64,000 bases of DNA from Pararhodobacter zhoushanensis. Lineage in GTDB: Bacteria; Pseudomonadota; Alphaproteobacteria; Rhodobacterales; Rhodobacteraceae. The stretch covers positions 3,165,501 to 3,229,500 of the forward strand of contig NZ_JAPDFL010000001.1 of assembly GCF_025949695.1 (NCBI RefSeq), written 5' to 3'. Within the stretch, counting starts at the first letter, position 1; each line of letters starts with the position of its first letter. This document shows positions 17,086 to 24,880 of the stretch, piece after piece. Under the pieces are notes generated by a model. It worked only from the letters and a program-made list of their open reading frames with translations. It did not search any database and had not been told where the DNA came from. The translations under genes were made by a program, and so were the position numbers.

Positions 17086-17153
17086 CTGCTATGATCTGCT
17101 TGTGCCAATGGAGGAGGTGGCGGCGCGATCCTTGTTCTCGAAAGGAGTGCCTC

Positions 17154-17606
17154 ATGTTTTTCTCCACCCTCTTCACGCTGTTCGGCCTCGGTGCCCTCTG
17201 CTGGATCCTGTTCAACCTGGCCGTCTACGCCCTGCCCTTCGCAATTGGGCTGACGTCCGGCATGTATCTGTATGAAACGGGCCAAGGCGTTTTCCTGTCG
17301 ATCATTGCGGGCCTCTTCATCGGCGGCTTCATCGCGGCTCTCGGAGAATTCGCCTTTGACCGTATCCGGTCCGTCCCTCTCAAACTCGCCATCGGCCAGA
17401 TCTACGCGGTACCCGCCGGGATCGCCGGGTTTCATGCCGCCAAGGGCCTAGCTGAATTTGGCGGCTCCAGCGGCCCGACCATCACCCTTCTGTCTTGGAT
17501 AGGCGCGCTCGTCGTCGGCGGGACGGCTTGGGCGCGGGTCTCCGGCTGGTCTGAGGCCAACGCCATATCAGGCGGACCTCCAAACAACACTTTGGAAAAT
17601 CGCTGA
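17154..17606 (+). CDS. Hypothetical polytopic membrane protein
   Basis: A 150-residue protein with about four hydrophobic segments (near residues 5-28, 42-64, 78-98 and 112-128). It starts MFFSTLFTLFGLGALCWILF after an AAGGAG site 7 bases upstream. It has no Cys pair or other catalytic motif. Similar small membrane proteins occur in plasmid and integrative-element maintenance modules of alphaproteobacteria. I do not know a function. It lies between terminators, so it is probably transcribed on its own. Confidence 0.65.
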   Translation: MFFSTLFTLFGLGALCWILFNLAVYALPFAIGLTSGMYLYETGQGVFLSIIAGLFIGGFIAALGEFAFDRIRSVPLKLAIGQIYAVPAGIAGFHAAKGLAEFGGSSGPTITLLSWIGALVVGGTAWARVSGWSEANAISGGPPNNTLENR

Positions 17607-18252
17607 AACGCACATCAAGGCCCTGAGCGGGCGATCTGCCTCTATCGCCTTCGCGTGCGTGCACGGGAGCCAAACGAGGCAGAAAGTCTCTGTGTTCGAC
17701 TTCATCAGATCGTACCGGTTAGGCAAGAGCGGCGCGGTTGGACGGGTCGCCAAAACTCAAATCGCGGCACATGGCCCCCGGCGCGCATGCACTTGAAGTA
17801 CCGGCATATCAATCACCACGGCAGCCAAATAGAGACGCGATGGGACGGGGCAATCCCGGCATCTTGGATTATGCCCGGACATGCACTGTTTCCGACTGCA
17901 CGCCAAAGCCTGTCTTTGCGCGACGCGCGCTGCCAGTGTCTTGCGCGGCCCAATGGAACCCTGTGATCTCTCTCCCATAGCTTGCGCCACACGTCACTCG
18001 CGGGCCTCTCAGCGGCTGATCTGACCGGGATCGGCTAACGCCTCGACCGCCTTGGACGCAACGGTGCGTCCGGACTTTCTTCCCTTGGCGGACAAGCCGC
18101 CATTCCTCGCGGGACAAGAAAGACCGGCCTTGCCGTCCTCCGCTGGCGCTGCGGGCCACTGAAGGGCTGCGTCGGCGGATCGCCCCGGTCCTGACGATCG
18201 CCATCGAGGCCGCGATGGGCGCGGGCTCGGACAAGCCAAAAGGAGACATCAC
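17607..18252. other. Gap without recognised genes
   Basis: This 646-bp region separates the membrane protein gene from the DUF736 gene. Open frames in it have no family resemblance or good ribosome-binding sites. Its right end holds the leader of the DUF736 gene. Confidence 0.45.
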
Positions 18253-18255
18253 ATG
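18206..18255 (+). promoter_or_regulatory. Shared leader segment, copy 2 (before DUF736 gene)
   Basis: GAGGCCGCGATGGGCGCGGG plus CTCGGACAA repeats the segment found before the DUF2493 gene with few changes, followed by AAGGAG and the ATG. Confidence 0.45.
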
Positions 18256-18591
18256 GCCACAATCGGAACCTTCAAGAAGACCGGCAGCGAATACGTCGGA
18301 GAAATCGTCACCCTCAGCGTGCAGGCGAAGAACGTCCGCGTCGTGCCCGAAGACACCACGGGGAACGGCAATGCCCCCTCCCACCGCGTCTTTGTCGGCC
18401 GTGCCGAGATCGGCGCCGCCTGGTCCAAGCGCTCTACCGAGGGCCGCGACTACCTGAGCCTCAAGCTCGACGACCCGAGCTTCACTGCGCCGATCTACGC
18501 CAATCTTTTCGATGACACGGTAGTCGAAGGCGGCGAAGAGACCTTCAACCTCATCTGGTCGCGCCCCAACACCCGCCGCAACGGCGACTGA
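18253..18591 (+). CDS. DUF736 domain-containing protein
   Basis: A 112-residue protein that matches the DUF736 family over its whole length: MATIGTFKKTGSEYVGEIVTL start, VRVVPEDTTGN, HRVFVGRAEIGAAWSK, and a C-terminal NLIWSRPN. It is small, soluble and rich in beta strands. It is very common on plasmids and integrative elements of Rhizobiales and Rhodobacterales, near ParB, toprim and DUF2493 genes. Function unknown; a nucleic-acid-binding or accessory role is only a guess. AAGGAG precedes the ATG by 7 bases. It closes the maintenance module; beyond it the base composition drops and the defence genes begin. Confidence 0.9.
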   Translation: MATIGTFKKTGSEYVGEIVTLSVQAKNVRVVPEDTTGNGNAPSHRVFVGRAEIGAAWSKRSTEGRDYLSLKLDDPSFTAPIYANLFDDTVVEGGEETFNLIWSRPNTRRNGD

Positions 18592-18600
18592 CAGCAGACC

Positions 18601-18627
18601 GCCCCGCCCGGGATCACCGGGCGGGGC
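18601..18627 (+). terminator. Strong inverted repeat after DUF736 gene, terminator-like
   Basis: GCCCCGCCCGG (18601-18611) pairs perfectly with CCGGGCGGGGC (18617-18627) around GATCA. There is no T tract, so it may be a rho-dependent pause or an RNA-stabilising 3' hairpin. Confidence 0.5.
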
Positions 18628-18846
18628 AGTCCAAGCCCAACCCTTGTCAGAGTGCCAATGGGCCGCGCGCCAGCGCATCGACGCGGCCGGCCCTTCGGTC
18701 ACCAGCACCATCGCCGAGAAGGCTTTACGACGACCGAAGATAACTTGCGGTTAAAGCGGCCAAAGTTGACCTTCGTACACGCTTGCGCTTTAGTCTGATA
18801 CTGTTAATCTACTGCAGGATGTTAACACTTTAGTGGAGGTAGTTTA

Positions 18847-19218
18847 GTGGCAGACAAAAAAGTCATATTCATCGCATTTGCAATCGATGACGAGCGTCAG
18901 CGAGATTTCCTTAAGGGCCAGTCACTGTCTCCACGAGCACCGTACGAGTTCATCGATATGTCGGTAAAGCAACCATACGACAAGGAATGGAAGGACCGGG
19001 TGCGGACACGAATTAAACGGTCTCATGGCGTAATTGCGTTGGTCAGTAAGAATTCGTTGAACTCAAGCGGCCAAAAGTGGGAAATTGAGTGCGCTATGGA
19101 AGAAGGCAAACCTATCCGAGGCATTTATGCCTATACAGACGACCGTACCAACGTTGCCGGTGTCGCCACCTACACCTGGACCGACAAAAACATCTCTGAC
19201 TTCATCGATTCCCTTTAG
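18847..19218 (+). CDS. TIR-like (DUF1863) protein, Thoeris ThsB-like
   Basis: A 123-residue single-domain protein from a GTG start (GGAGG upstream). It follows the DUF1863 TIR-like fold: strand KKVIFIAFAIDDE, then PYEFIDMSVKQPYDKEWKDRVR, RIKRSHGVIALVSKNSLNSS, and KWEIECAMEEGKPIRGIYAY (all in part), with the likely catalytic Glu79 in the WEI motif. Such ThsB-type TIRs sense phage and make an NAD-derived nucleotide signal. The caspase-like gene starts 12 bases downstream, so the pair is likely one operon. This matches the TIR plus caspase-like arrangement known as type IV Thoeris, where the TIR product switches on the protease. The exact signal here is unknown. Confidence 0.82.
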   Translation: MADKKVIFIAFAIDDERQRDFLKGQSLSPRAPYEFIDMSVKQPYDKEWKDRVRTRIKRSHGVIALVSKNSLNSSGQKWEIECAMEEGKPIRGIYAYTDDRTNVAGVATYTWTDKNISDFIDSL

Positions 19219-19230
19219 TCAGGTTAATCA

Positions 19231-20231
19231 ATGTCAACGCGCAAGGCAGTGGTCATCGGGATTAATCACTACGATCACCTTCCAATTCTCAGTGGGTGCG
19301 TGAATGATGCACAATCTGTCGCTAGCATTCTAGAGGAGCATTATGATGGGACGTCGAACTTTCTAAAGCCCCACTTGATGGTTGCGGATGGCGCAGCGAC
19401 GGCCATATCGAAGGCCGATATCAAGGATGCGGCACGTGAGTTGTTTGAGGATCAAAGTGAGGTTGCGCTCTTCTACTTCGCTGGCCACGGAGACTTGGAT
19501 GACGAGTCAAGCGGCTATCTGTGCGGTAGTGAATGCAAAGCTGGAGACGACGGTGTTCTTTTGGCTGACATCATGAGGATGGCGACTAAATCTCCCGCAA
19601 TAAACAAGGTCGTAATCTTGGACAGTTGCCACAGTGGGCTTGCCGGTAACCGGGACGGAGTGGACGACGTCGCTGAGATAAAAGAAGGCATGACCGTTCT
19701 TACCGCATCTACCGCGAAGCAGTCTTCTTTCGAGGTAAGGGGGGTGCGGGCGTGTTCACTTCGTTATTTCTTGACGCACTGAATGGCGCAGCAGCCAATC
19801 TCACCGGAGATGTGACGCCAGGAAGCGTTTACGCCCACATTGACCAATCGCTCGGCAATTTTGGTCAGCGCCCGCTTTTCAAGACGAATGTGAGGAGATT
19901 TATCTCCCTTCGCAGGGCGAAGCCGCCGATCGCTCGAGATGAACTGAAGCAACTCGCCACGCATTTCGCGACTCCTGACTATCGTTTCCAACTCGATCCT
20001 TCGTTCGAACCTAAACGTTCCAGCGAAGAGCTTGCTAATCGGAGTATCCCACCTCCTAACCCGACCAATACCGCAATTTTTGGCGTGCTTCAGAATTACG
20101 TTAAAGTGAACTTGGTTAGGCCTGTAGGTACGACACATATGTATGATGCCGCAATGGAATCGAGGTCATGCGAGCTGACCGTTCTCGGACGGCACTACCG
20201 TGACCTAGTGGCTGAGAAACTACTTAGATGA
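19231..20231 (+). pseudogene. Caspase-like protease (peptidase C14 family), one frameshift
   Basis: Two frames join into one 333-residue caspase-like protein. Frame one has the start MSTRKAVVIGINHYDHLPIL, catalytic His86 in FYFAGHG and catalytic Cys133 in VILDSCHSG. It breaks at the G6 tract 19739-19744. One more G there restores EVRGGAGVFTSLFLDALNG and the typical tail (DVTPGSVYAHIDQSLG, RPLFKTNV). The catalytic domain is complete before the break. The break may be a sequencing error, a -1 slip during translation, or a real mutation. With the TIR gene just upstream it looks like the protease effector of a TIR-activated immune system. Its stop overlaps the next gene's ATG (ATGA). Confidence 0.8.
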
Positions 20232-20500
20232 AGAAGGAAGACATAGAGCAACAACTTGTTGAAAGCATTGATATGCTCGCGGCGGTCGAACATCAACGAT
20301 GGGCCCACTGGCAAAACTATCTGCATAGCGAGGGCACAAAGCTTGCGGACGGGTCGCTTATGCTACCACCCGATCTCGTCGCGAGGTGGGAGAAGCAGAT
20401 ACAAACTCCCTTTGAAAAGCTAAGTGATGATGAAAAGGAAAGCGATCGCGAGCAAGTACAGCAGTACATTCCCGCCGTCGCACAAATCTTATCAAACTGA
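20228..20500 (+). CDS. Small RyR-like domain protein
   Basis: A 90-residue acidic protein. EHQRWAHWQNYLHSEG near residue 21 and FEKLSDDEKESDREQVQQYI near residue 62 resemble the RyR domain, a small helical module predicted to bind nucleotides in bacterial conflict systems; similar stand-alone proteins occur in phage and element annotations. Its ATG overlaps the stop of the caspase-like gene, so it is translationally coupled to it. It could help sense or modulate the TIR-made signal, but this is inference. No membrane segment or signal peptide. Confidence 0.6.
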   Translation: MKKEDIEQQLVESIDMLAAVEHQRWAHWQNYLHSEGTKLADGSLMLPPDLVARWEKQIQTPFEKLSDDEKESDREQVQQYIPAVAQILSN

Positions 20501-20576
20501 TGGTTTTCAAGGAAACCAATATAAGGTATGAGAAAGCAGAAATCTTTATGTCGCGGCCAGACACCTCGGAGAGCGG

Positions 20577-21125
20577 ATGAAAGTACCTGTATTTTTAAGT
20601 CGACCAACGCCGCATCTCGAAGCGCAGATTCAGTTCGTGGATGAATTGAAAAGGGAGTTGAGCAATCGTGGGTTCGACCCCCATACGTTAGGCCCTGGTA
20701 GTAGCTATGACTACGACGCCCCCTTAATAGGTATTCGCCGAATTCTTACTCATTGCTGCGGGTTGGTCTCCATAGCATTCCGCCGCACCCACGTGACATC
20801 AGCAACAAAGCATCTTGGTGCGGATACCGCAGGCCGAACTGAGGAACCTTCGAGCGACATTTGGTTCACCAGCCCTTACTGCCAGATCGAGCCCGCAATG
20901 GCCTTCCAACTCGGCCTACCCATCCTGATCCTGCGTGAAGAGGGCGTCCTCGCGGAGGGGGTGCTCGAAAAGGGTGTGACCGGTCTATATTTGCCAGAGT
21001 TCAGTCTCGAAGCTTCCTCTTCCTTCATCACCAGTGACGAATGTCGTCGATTGCTTGATCAGTGGAGCGGGTATGTGCGTACAGTCCATAAACGGCGTGG
21101 TGATCCACCTATGCTATTTACTTAA
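20577..21125 (+). CDS. TIR/SLOG-like protein of the TIR-caspase cassette
   Basis: A 182-residue soluble protein. The start VPVFLSRPTPHLEAQIQFVDELKREL and RGFDPHTLGPG (in part) give a first strand-helix-strand unit. Later PLIGIRRILTHCCGLVSIAFRR and a conserved-looking CQIEPAMAFQLGLPILIL follow, with a Glu placed like the TIR catalytic Glu or a SLOG ligand residue. The fold is therefore predicted TIR- or SLOG-like, with possible nucleotide binding or cleavage. It starts 76 bases after the RyR-like gene in the same direction and probably completes a four-gene cassette. The family name is unsure. It converges on the hydrolase gene 49 bases away. Confidence 0.55.
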   Translation: MKVPVFLSRPTPHLEAQIQFVDELKRELSNRGFDPHTLGPGSSYDYDAPLIGIRRILTHCCGLVSIAFRRTHVTSATKHLGADTAGRTEEPSSDIWFTSPYCQIEPAMAFQLGLPILILREEGVLAEGVLEKGVTGLYLPEFSLEASSSFITSDECRRLLDQWSGYVRTVHKRRGDPPMLFT

Positions 21126-21174
21126 CGAAGTTTAGCATAGGGTAATGCAACAGGCACCGAGTGACCTCGCTCAG

Positions 21175-22050
21175 CTACAGGATAGCTTCAATGATTGCCT
21201 TTGCAATACGCTCGTCGCTCAAATAGCCTGCAATGCTATGTGGATTTTCCGGCCCATTCTCAACGTCAGAGAAGTTTTCTATATCAGGACCAAAGTCTGC
21301 TACAGCGAGGACAGGACGCAAGGCTACAAAATCCTCAGGATCAGCTGCGTTTACCCATCTCGAGATATCGGCGGGGCGGACTCGTGGCTTAGCAAAACTT
21401 TTTCGAACCACGTCGATTCCGAGTGGTGATCCCAGCGTAAGCCAAAGTGGCGATTGCCGCGGTCTACCGTTCCGAGCAAACTCTCTCAACAGCGCGTATG
21501 AGACAATTGTTCCTAGCGAATGCGAAACAATAATTGCAGGCTCATCATCTTCAAATATTGGGCGAACCTTTTCGTTGACCAAATCGTGTACATGTTGATT
21601 TCGAATGTATGCGTGGGCCTGCCCAAGCACCCGCAAGGCAATTGTTCCCTTGAGAGGTGAGACTTTCTCGATGGTTCTAACAATTGCCTTAAGCCATTTT
21701 TTGTGTGGCCCACTACCCATTGGCACGGTGGTTTCCGCTGCCTCGGCCTCGATCTCCCTTCTAGTGACTCCAATTGTGGTTGCCATTTCCTCCAGTGCAT
21801 CAACGGCAAATTCATCAAAATCATCGCTCGCCGCTTCAGCACCCATCGCGAGGGTCTCCGATTTTAGCCAAGGCGAACTGTTTGAAGCAAGCAAGTCTCC
21901 ATAAAATACCGCCTCGATTCGGCTTAGACGGCCAAGCGGATCGTTACTTTGCTTGGCCAAAGTCGCGCGCAATGGTGCCAGCCATTCATCTAGAATACCC
22001 TTCTCGCTTTTGCCCTCCTGCGAAATTCCGTGAACGAATATCATCCGCAT
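21175..22050 (-). CDS. Alpha/beta-hydrolase (serine esterase/lipase-like), caspase partner
   Basis: A 291-residue protein. It starts MRMIFVHGISQEGKS (strand plus HG oxyanion region) and has the nucleophile elbow SHSLGT with Ser178, followed by WLTLGSPLG, a typical alpha/beta-hydrolase layout. A likely late catalytic His is in NPHSIAGYL. I chose the ATG at 22050 because GGAGG lies 8 bases before it; the upstream TTG would fall in that site. It lies 24 bases after the stop of the second caspase-like gene and is probably co-transcribed with it. A target such as membrane lipid is possible for such hydrolases in defence systems, but unproven. Confidence 0.7.
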   Translation of the reverse strand: MRMIFVHGISQEGKSEKGILDEWLAPLRATLAKQSNDPLGRLSRIEAVFYGDLLASNSSPWLKSETLAMGAEAASDDFDEFAVDALEEMATTIGVTRREIEAEAAETTVPMGSGPHKKWLKAIVRTIEKVSPLKGTIALRVLGQAHAYIRNQHVHDLVNEKVRPIFEDDEPAIIVSHSLGTIVSYALLREFARNGRPRQSPLWLTLGSPLGIDVVRKSFAKPRVRPADISRWVNAADPEDFVALRPVLAVADFGPDIENFSDVENGPENPHSIAGYLSDERIAKAIIEAIL

Positions 22051-22074
22051 AGTGTAGTCCTCCAAGTGGATCGA

Positions 22075-23964
22075 TCATTCGGTGGCTTCGAATGAAAGAA
22101 TGTTTTTTCTGCTGCTGGCTATGCCGGCAAGCGCGAGTAGTGCGTCTCGCCCTTCCCGCTTCACCAAGCTAAATGGTCCCGCGCCAAGGTAAGGCAGTGC
22201 AGACAACGCTAGCGCGCGCCATTCTTCTGCGCTTTCGTGGCAATCAGCGGTTTCAATGGCTCCCCATGCCTGACGCATCCAAGGGACCCGTCCCGCAACT
22301 GGGTGATTAACGACTTCTTTGGTAGCTCTGAAAGTATAGTTTCGCTCGCGCTCAACTTCCGAACGAGCTTCCCTCTCGGGCGTGGCAGGAACGTCGGCGT
22401 ATAGAACACCATCCCTGAAAAACAGACGCCCTCCGCCGAACAAAACGATGTCGAGCGGGATAGGTTGACTGTTTTGCGCATAGAATGCCGCAATGGAGCG
22501 TAAACTCTCGGTATCGCGTATTGAATCGTAGAACTGTGAGGCGACCGCGCCCACTGTTATTACCTCATGTTTTCCCCATCGCAGAAACGCAGCGGCATCA
22601 ACGATCTCGCCTTCGGTGAGCAACCCAGCCTGCATCCTGCCGAGCAGTGCAATAATGTCTCGACCCTCATCTACGGGTGCAAAAAGTTTTCGATGCAGTA
22701 CATTCGTGCTGCCGTTCTCGAAAACATGCATAGCAGTGATAAAGTTCTGAACGATGCAAGCAGAAGAAAAATTTCCGTCGGCGAGCTCAACAACAGTGTC
22801 CGCCCACAATAATGGATCGAGGTCGTTGCTGAGTTTAAGACGATACCAGTTCGGAGGTAAAAAGTCTCGCGTGAGCGATCCCCGTGAAACGCGGACTTCG
22901 CTGATTGCGGCGCCAGTAAAACAAATACCGCAACCAGTCTCGAAATGATCGCGAACGTCGGCATCGGCCGCCGCCGCATAGTCGCGCTCATTTTCAAGAC
23001 GCTTGTCCTCAAGCGCTTCGGCAAGACTGCCTACAAGGGTTTGCTCGGACCGGGCAGTTAGCATTACTCTAGGCACAGTTCTGCCGACTGGTGAACGACC
23101 CTCGTCAAGATCGGTGGATTGAATGAGACGGTCCCTAGCTAATCCGCGCGCTCTTGGTGGCTTTGAGCTAGCTGCCATGCTGGGTTCCGGTAATGAGTAG
23201 TAAATTCGATCGGTGTAGAATCCTGGGCGCGGGCGTGGGTCCATACGCACGCCGTACTTGCCTGCTTCAATTGCCAGATTGTCTTTCAGATACATTGCCA
23301 GCGTCTGACTTGTCACGTGGCGACTGCCATCGATCGTCTCGAAGTATTTCTCGGGGGCATCGCCTTCCAATGCGTCAAGCATTACCTCGGTGAAAAGACA
23401 AAAAGCGTCTTCCTGGCCACTCGCTTTTATCATGAAGGCTTGGCTGCCTGCGTCGACTGGAAAAAAGCGATCGAGTTCGTAATCCCGACGCTCTTCGTCG
23501 GGCTTGTCGAGAACGGGACTACCGACGACCTCGATAAACTTGGCCGAGAATTCTTGGCACGCATCGCCAATAATTGTCACTTGTTCTGGGCCATAGTATT
23601 CAAGCATGCGCTGCAATGAAGAAACCTTCACGGCTTCGGTTGGACGCTTATCCCAGTTGCTAAGCATCCAACTCTGGTCGTCGATGCCAAGGGCAGCACC
23701 ATGACCCGCGAAAAAGATGACTAACCGACGCAGTACTGCTCGACTGGTAACTTCCTCAATTACCTTCGAAATTTCATTGCGCAGCAATTCTGTTGTGACT
23801 TCTGGGAAAACCTTATCGTTAATCAGCAAGGGGATGTACTCGTTGGCTTCGGCCCAAGCTGCCATCCGCTCAGATGCCTTGATCACCCCCGGCAGCGCAC
23901 TGAGGCCGCCGTCGGGCTTAGAGACTGCGATGGACACAAATATACGTTTCGGACTATCAGACAT
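22075..23964 (-). CDS. Caspase-like protease with unknown C-terminal region
   Basis: A 629-residue protein. Residues 1 to about 240 are caspase-like: RIFVSIAVSKPDGGLSALPG start, catalytic His88 in LVIFFAGHGA and catalytic Cys136 in IIGDACQEF, then YLKDNL and a YTDRIYYSLPEP exit. Residues about 290-629 do not resemble any family I know; they include GICFTGAAISEVRVS and end in ILSFEATE. There are no membrane helices. A TCHC or TPR sensor domain, common in other bacterial caspases, is not seen. It is unlike the caspase in the TIR cassette, so the island has two different proteases. It leads a two-gene unit with the alpha/beta-hydrolase downstream. Confidence 0.75.
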   Translation of the reverse strand: MSDSPKRIFVSIAVSKPDGGLSALPGVIKASERMAAWAEANEYIPLLINDKVFPEVTTELLRNEISKVIEEVTSRAVLRRLVIFFAGHGAALGIDDQSWMLSNWDKRPTEAVKVSSLQRMLEYYGPEQVTIIGDACQEFSAKFIEVVGSPVLDKPDEERRDYELDRFFPVDAGSQAFMIKASGQEDAFCLFTEVMLDALEGDAPEKYFETIDGSRHVTSQTLAMYLKDNLAIEAGKYGVRMDPRPRPGFYTDRIYYSLPEPSMAASSKPPRARGLARDRLIQSTDLDEGRSPVGRTVPRVMLTARSEQTLVGSLAEALEDKRLENERDYAAAADADVRDHFETGCGICFTGAAISEVRVSRGSLTRDFLPPNWYRLKLSNDLDPLLWADTVVELADGNFSSACIVQNFITAMHVFENGSTNVLHRKLFAPVDEGRDIIALLGRMQAGLLTEGEIVDAAAFLRWGKHEVITVGAVASQFYDSIRDTESLRSIAAFYAQNSQPIPLDIVLFGGGRLFFRDGVLYADVPATPEREARSEVERERNYTFRATKEVVNHPVAGRVPWMRQAWGAIETADCHESAEEWRALALSALPYLGAGPFSLVKREGRDALLALAGIASSRKNILSFEATE

Positions 23965-24180
23965 TACATCGCCCTATTTGGTGCCAAATTAACAAGGACG
24001 CTACGAATAGTAGAAGCACACTTGCGTATAGCGTGCGCCACTCTAATCCACTTCGGCGCACTAACCCCAGTAACTGTAGTTATTGAATGCTCAGAAAGCT
24101 ATTCCCTATGTGTCTGCTTTGACCATGCAGGTCTGATCGGTTCGCATTCGCTGCGAACGACCGCTTCCCGCCGTTCGCTA
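23965..24180. other. Short gap between caspase gene and IS5-type element
   Basis: This 216-bp stretch holds the probable promoter of the leftward caspase/hydrolase pair. No gene was recognised. Confidence 0.4.
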
Positions 24181-24808
24181 GGGTCAGGACCCATTGATTT
24201 TCCGCTTACGGCGTGATTCAGGCTCCGCAAGGAGATGATCAATGAGCAACCTTTTCTGGCTGACAGACGCTCAGATGGCGCGCCTGCAACCCTTCTTTCC
24301 CAAGAGCCATGGCAAGCCGCGCGTCGATGACCGGCGTGTTCTCAGCGGAATAATCTTCATCAATCGTAATGGCTTGCGGTGGTGTGATGCGCCTAAGGAA
24401 TATGGCCCGCCGAAGACCCTCTACAACCGTTGGAAGCGATGGGGCGACAAGGGCGTCTTCGCGCGCATGATGGAAGGCCTGGCCTCCGAGGCGGCCACTC
24501 CGAAGACAGTGATGATCGACGCCACCTATCTGAAGGCGCACCGCACGGCCTCCAGCCTGCGGGTGAAAAAAGGGGTCTGGCGACCAGCGGGGCCGCTTGA
24601 TCGGCCGCACGAAGGGCGGGTTGAACACCAAGCTGCACGCAGTGACGGACGCCAAAGGTCGTCCGATCCGGTTCTTCATGAGTGCAGGTCAGGTCAGCGA
24701 CTACACCGGTGCGGCAGCTCTGTTGGGCAGCCTGCCAGCGGCAGAATGGCTGCTGGGTGACCGGGGTTACGATGCCGACTGGTTCAGAGATGCATTGAAA
24801 GACAAGGG
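24181..24808 (+). mobile_element. IS5-type element, left part only
   Basis: The element begins near GGGTCAGGACCCATTGA and contains the start of a two-frame transposase. It is cut at 24809 by an IS21-type element. The right part of the element is not found on the other side, so it was lost by deletion. Confidence 0.75.
24242..24808 (+). pseudogene. IS5-family transposase, truncated
   Basis: The first frame (MSNLFWLTDAQMARLQPFF, WCDAPKEYGP, then the first DDE Asp in VMIDATYLKAHRTA) shifts frame after the run GTGAAAAAAGGGG near 24570. The second frame continues GRLIGRTKGGLNTKLHAVTDA, GQVSDYTGAAALL and the second Asp in WLLGDRGYDADWFRDAL (quoted in part). This two-frame design with a slippery A6G4 run is normal for this IS group. 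The protein stops at KDKG because an IS21-type element begins there, and the final catalytic Glu region is missing. It is therefore inactive. Confidence 0.85.
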
Positions 24809-24838
24809 TGTTGATTTGCACTCAGAACTGAGCCGGTT
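24809..24838 (+). repeat. IS21 terminal inverted repeat (istB end)
   Basis: TGTTGATTTGCACTCAGAAC then TGAGCCGGTT; it is the exact inverse of 27327-27356. Confidence 0.9.
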
Positions 24839-24880
24839 TTTTCACCGAGAATTGAGCCACCTCTGATTATGGTTTTTGGT

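Noticed and set aside
24570..24600. Frameshift in the IS5-type transposase as a further sequencing error
   Set aside because: A shift at an A6G4 run between two frames is the normal expression mode of this IS group.
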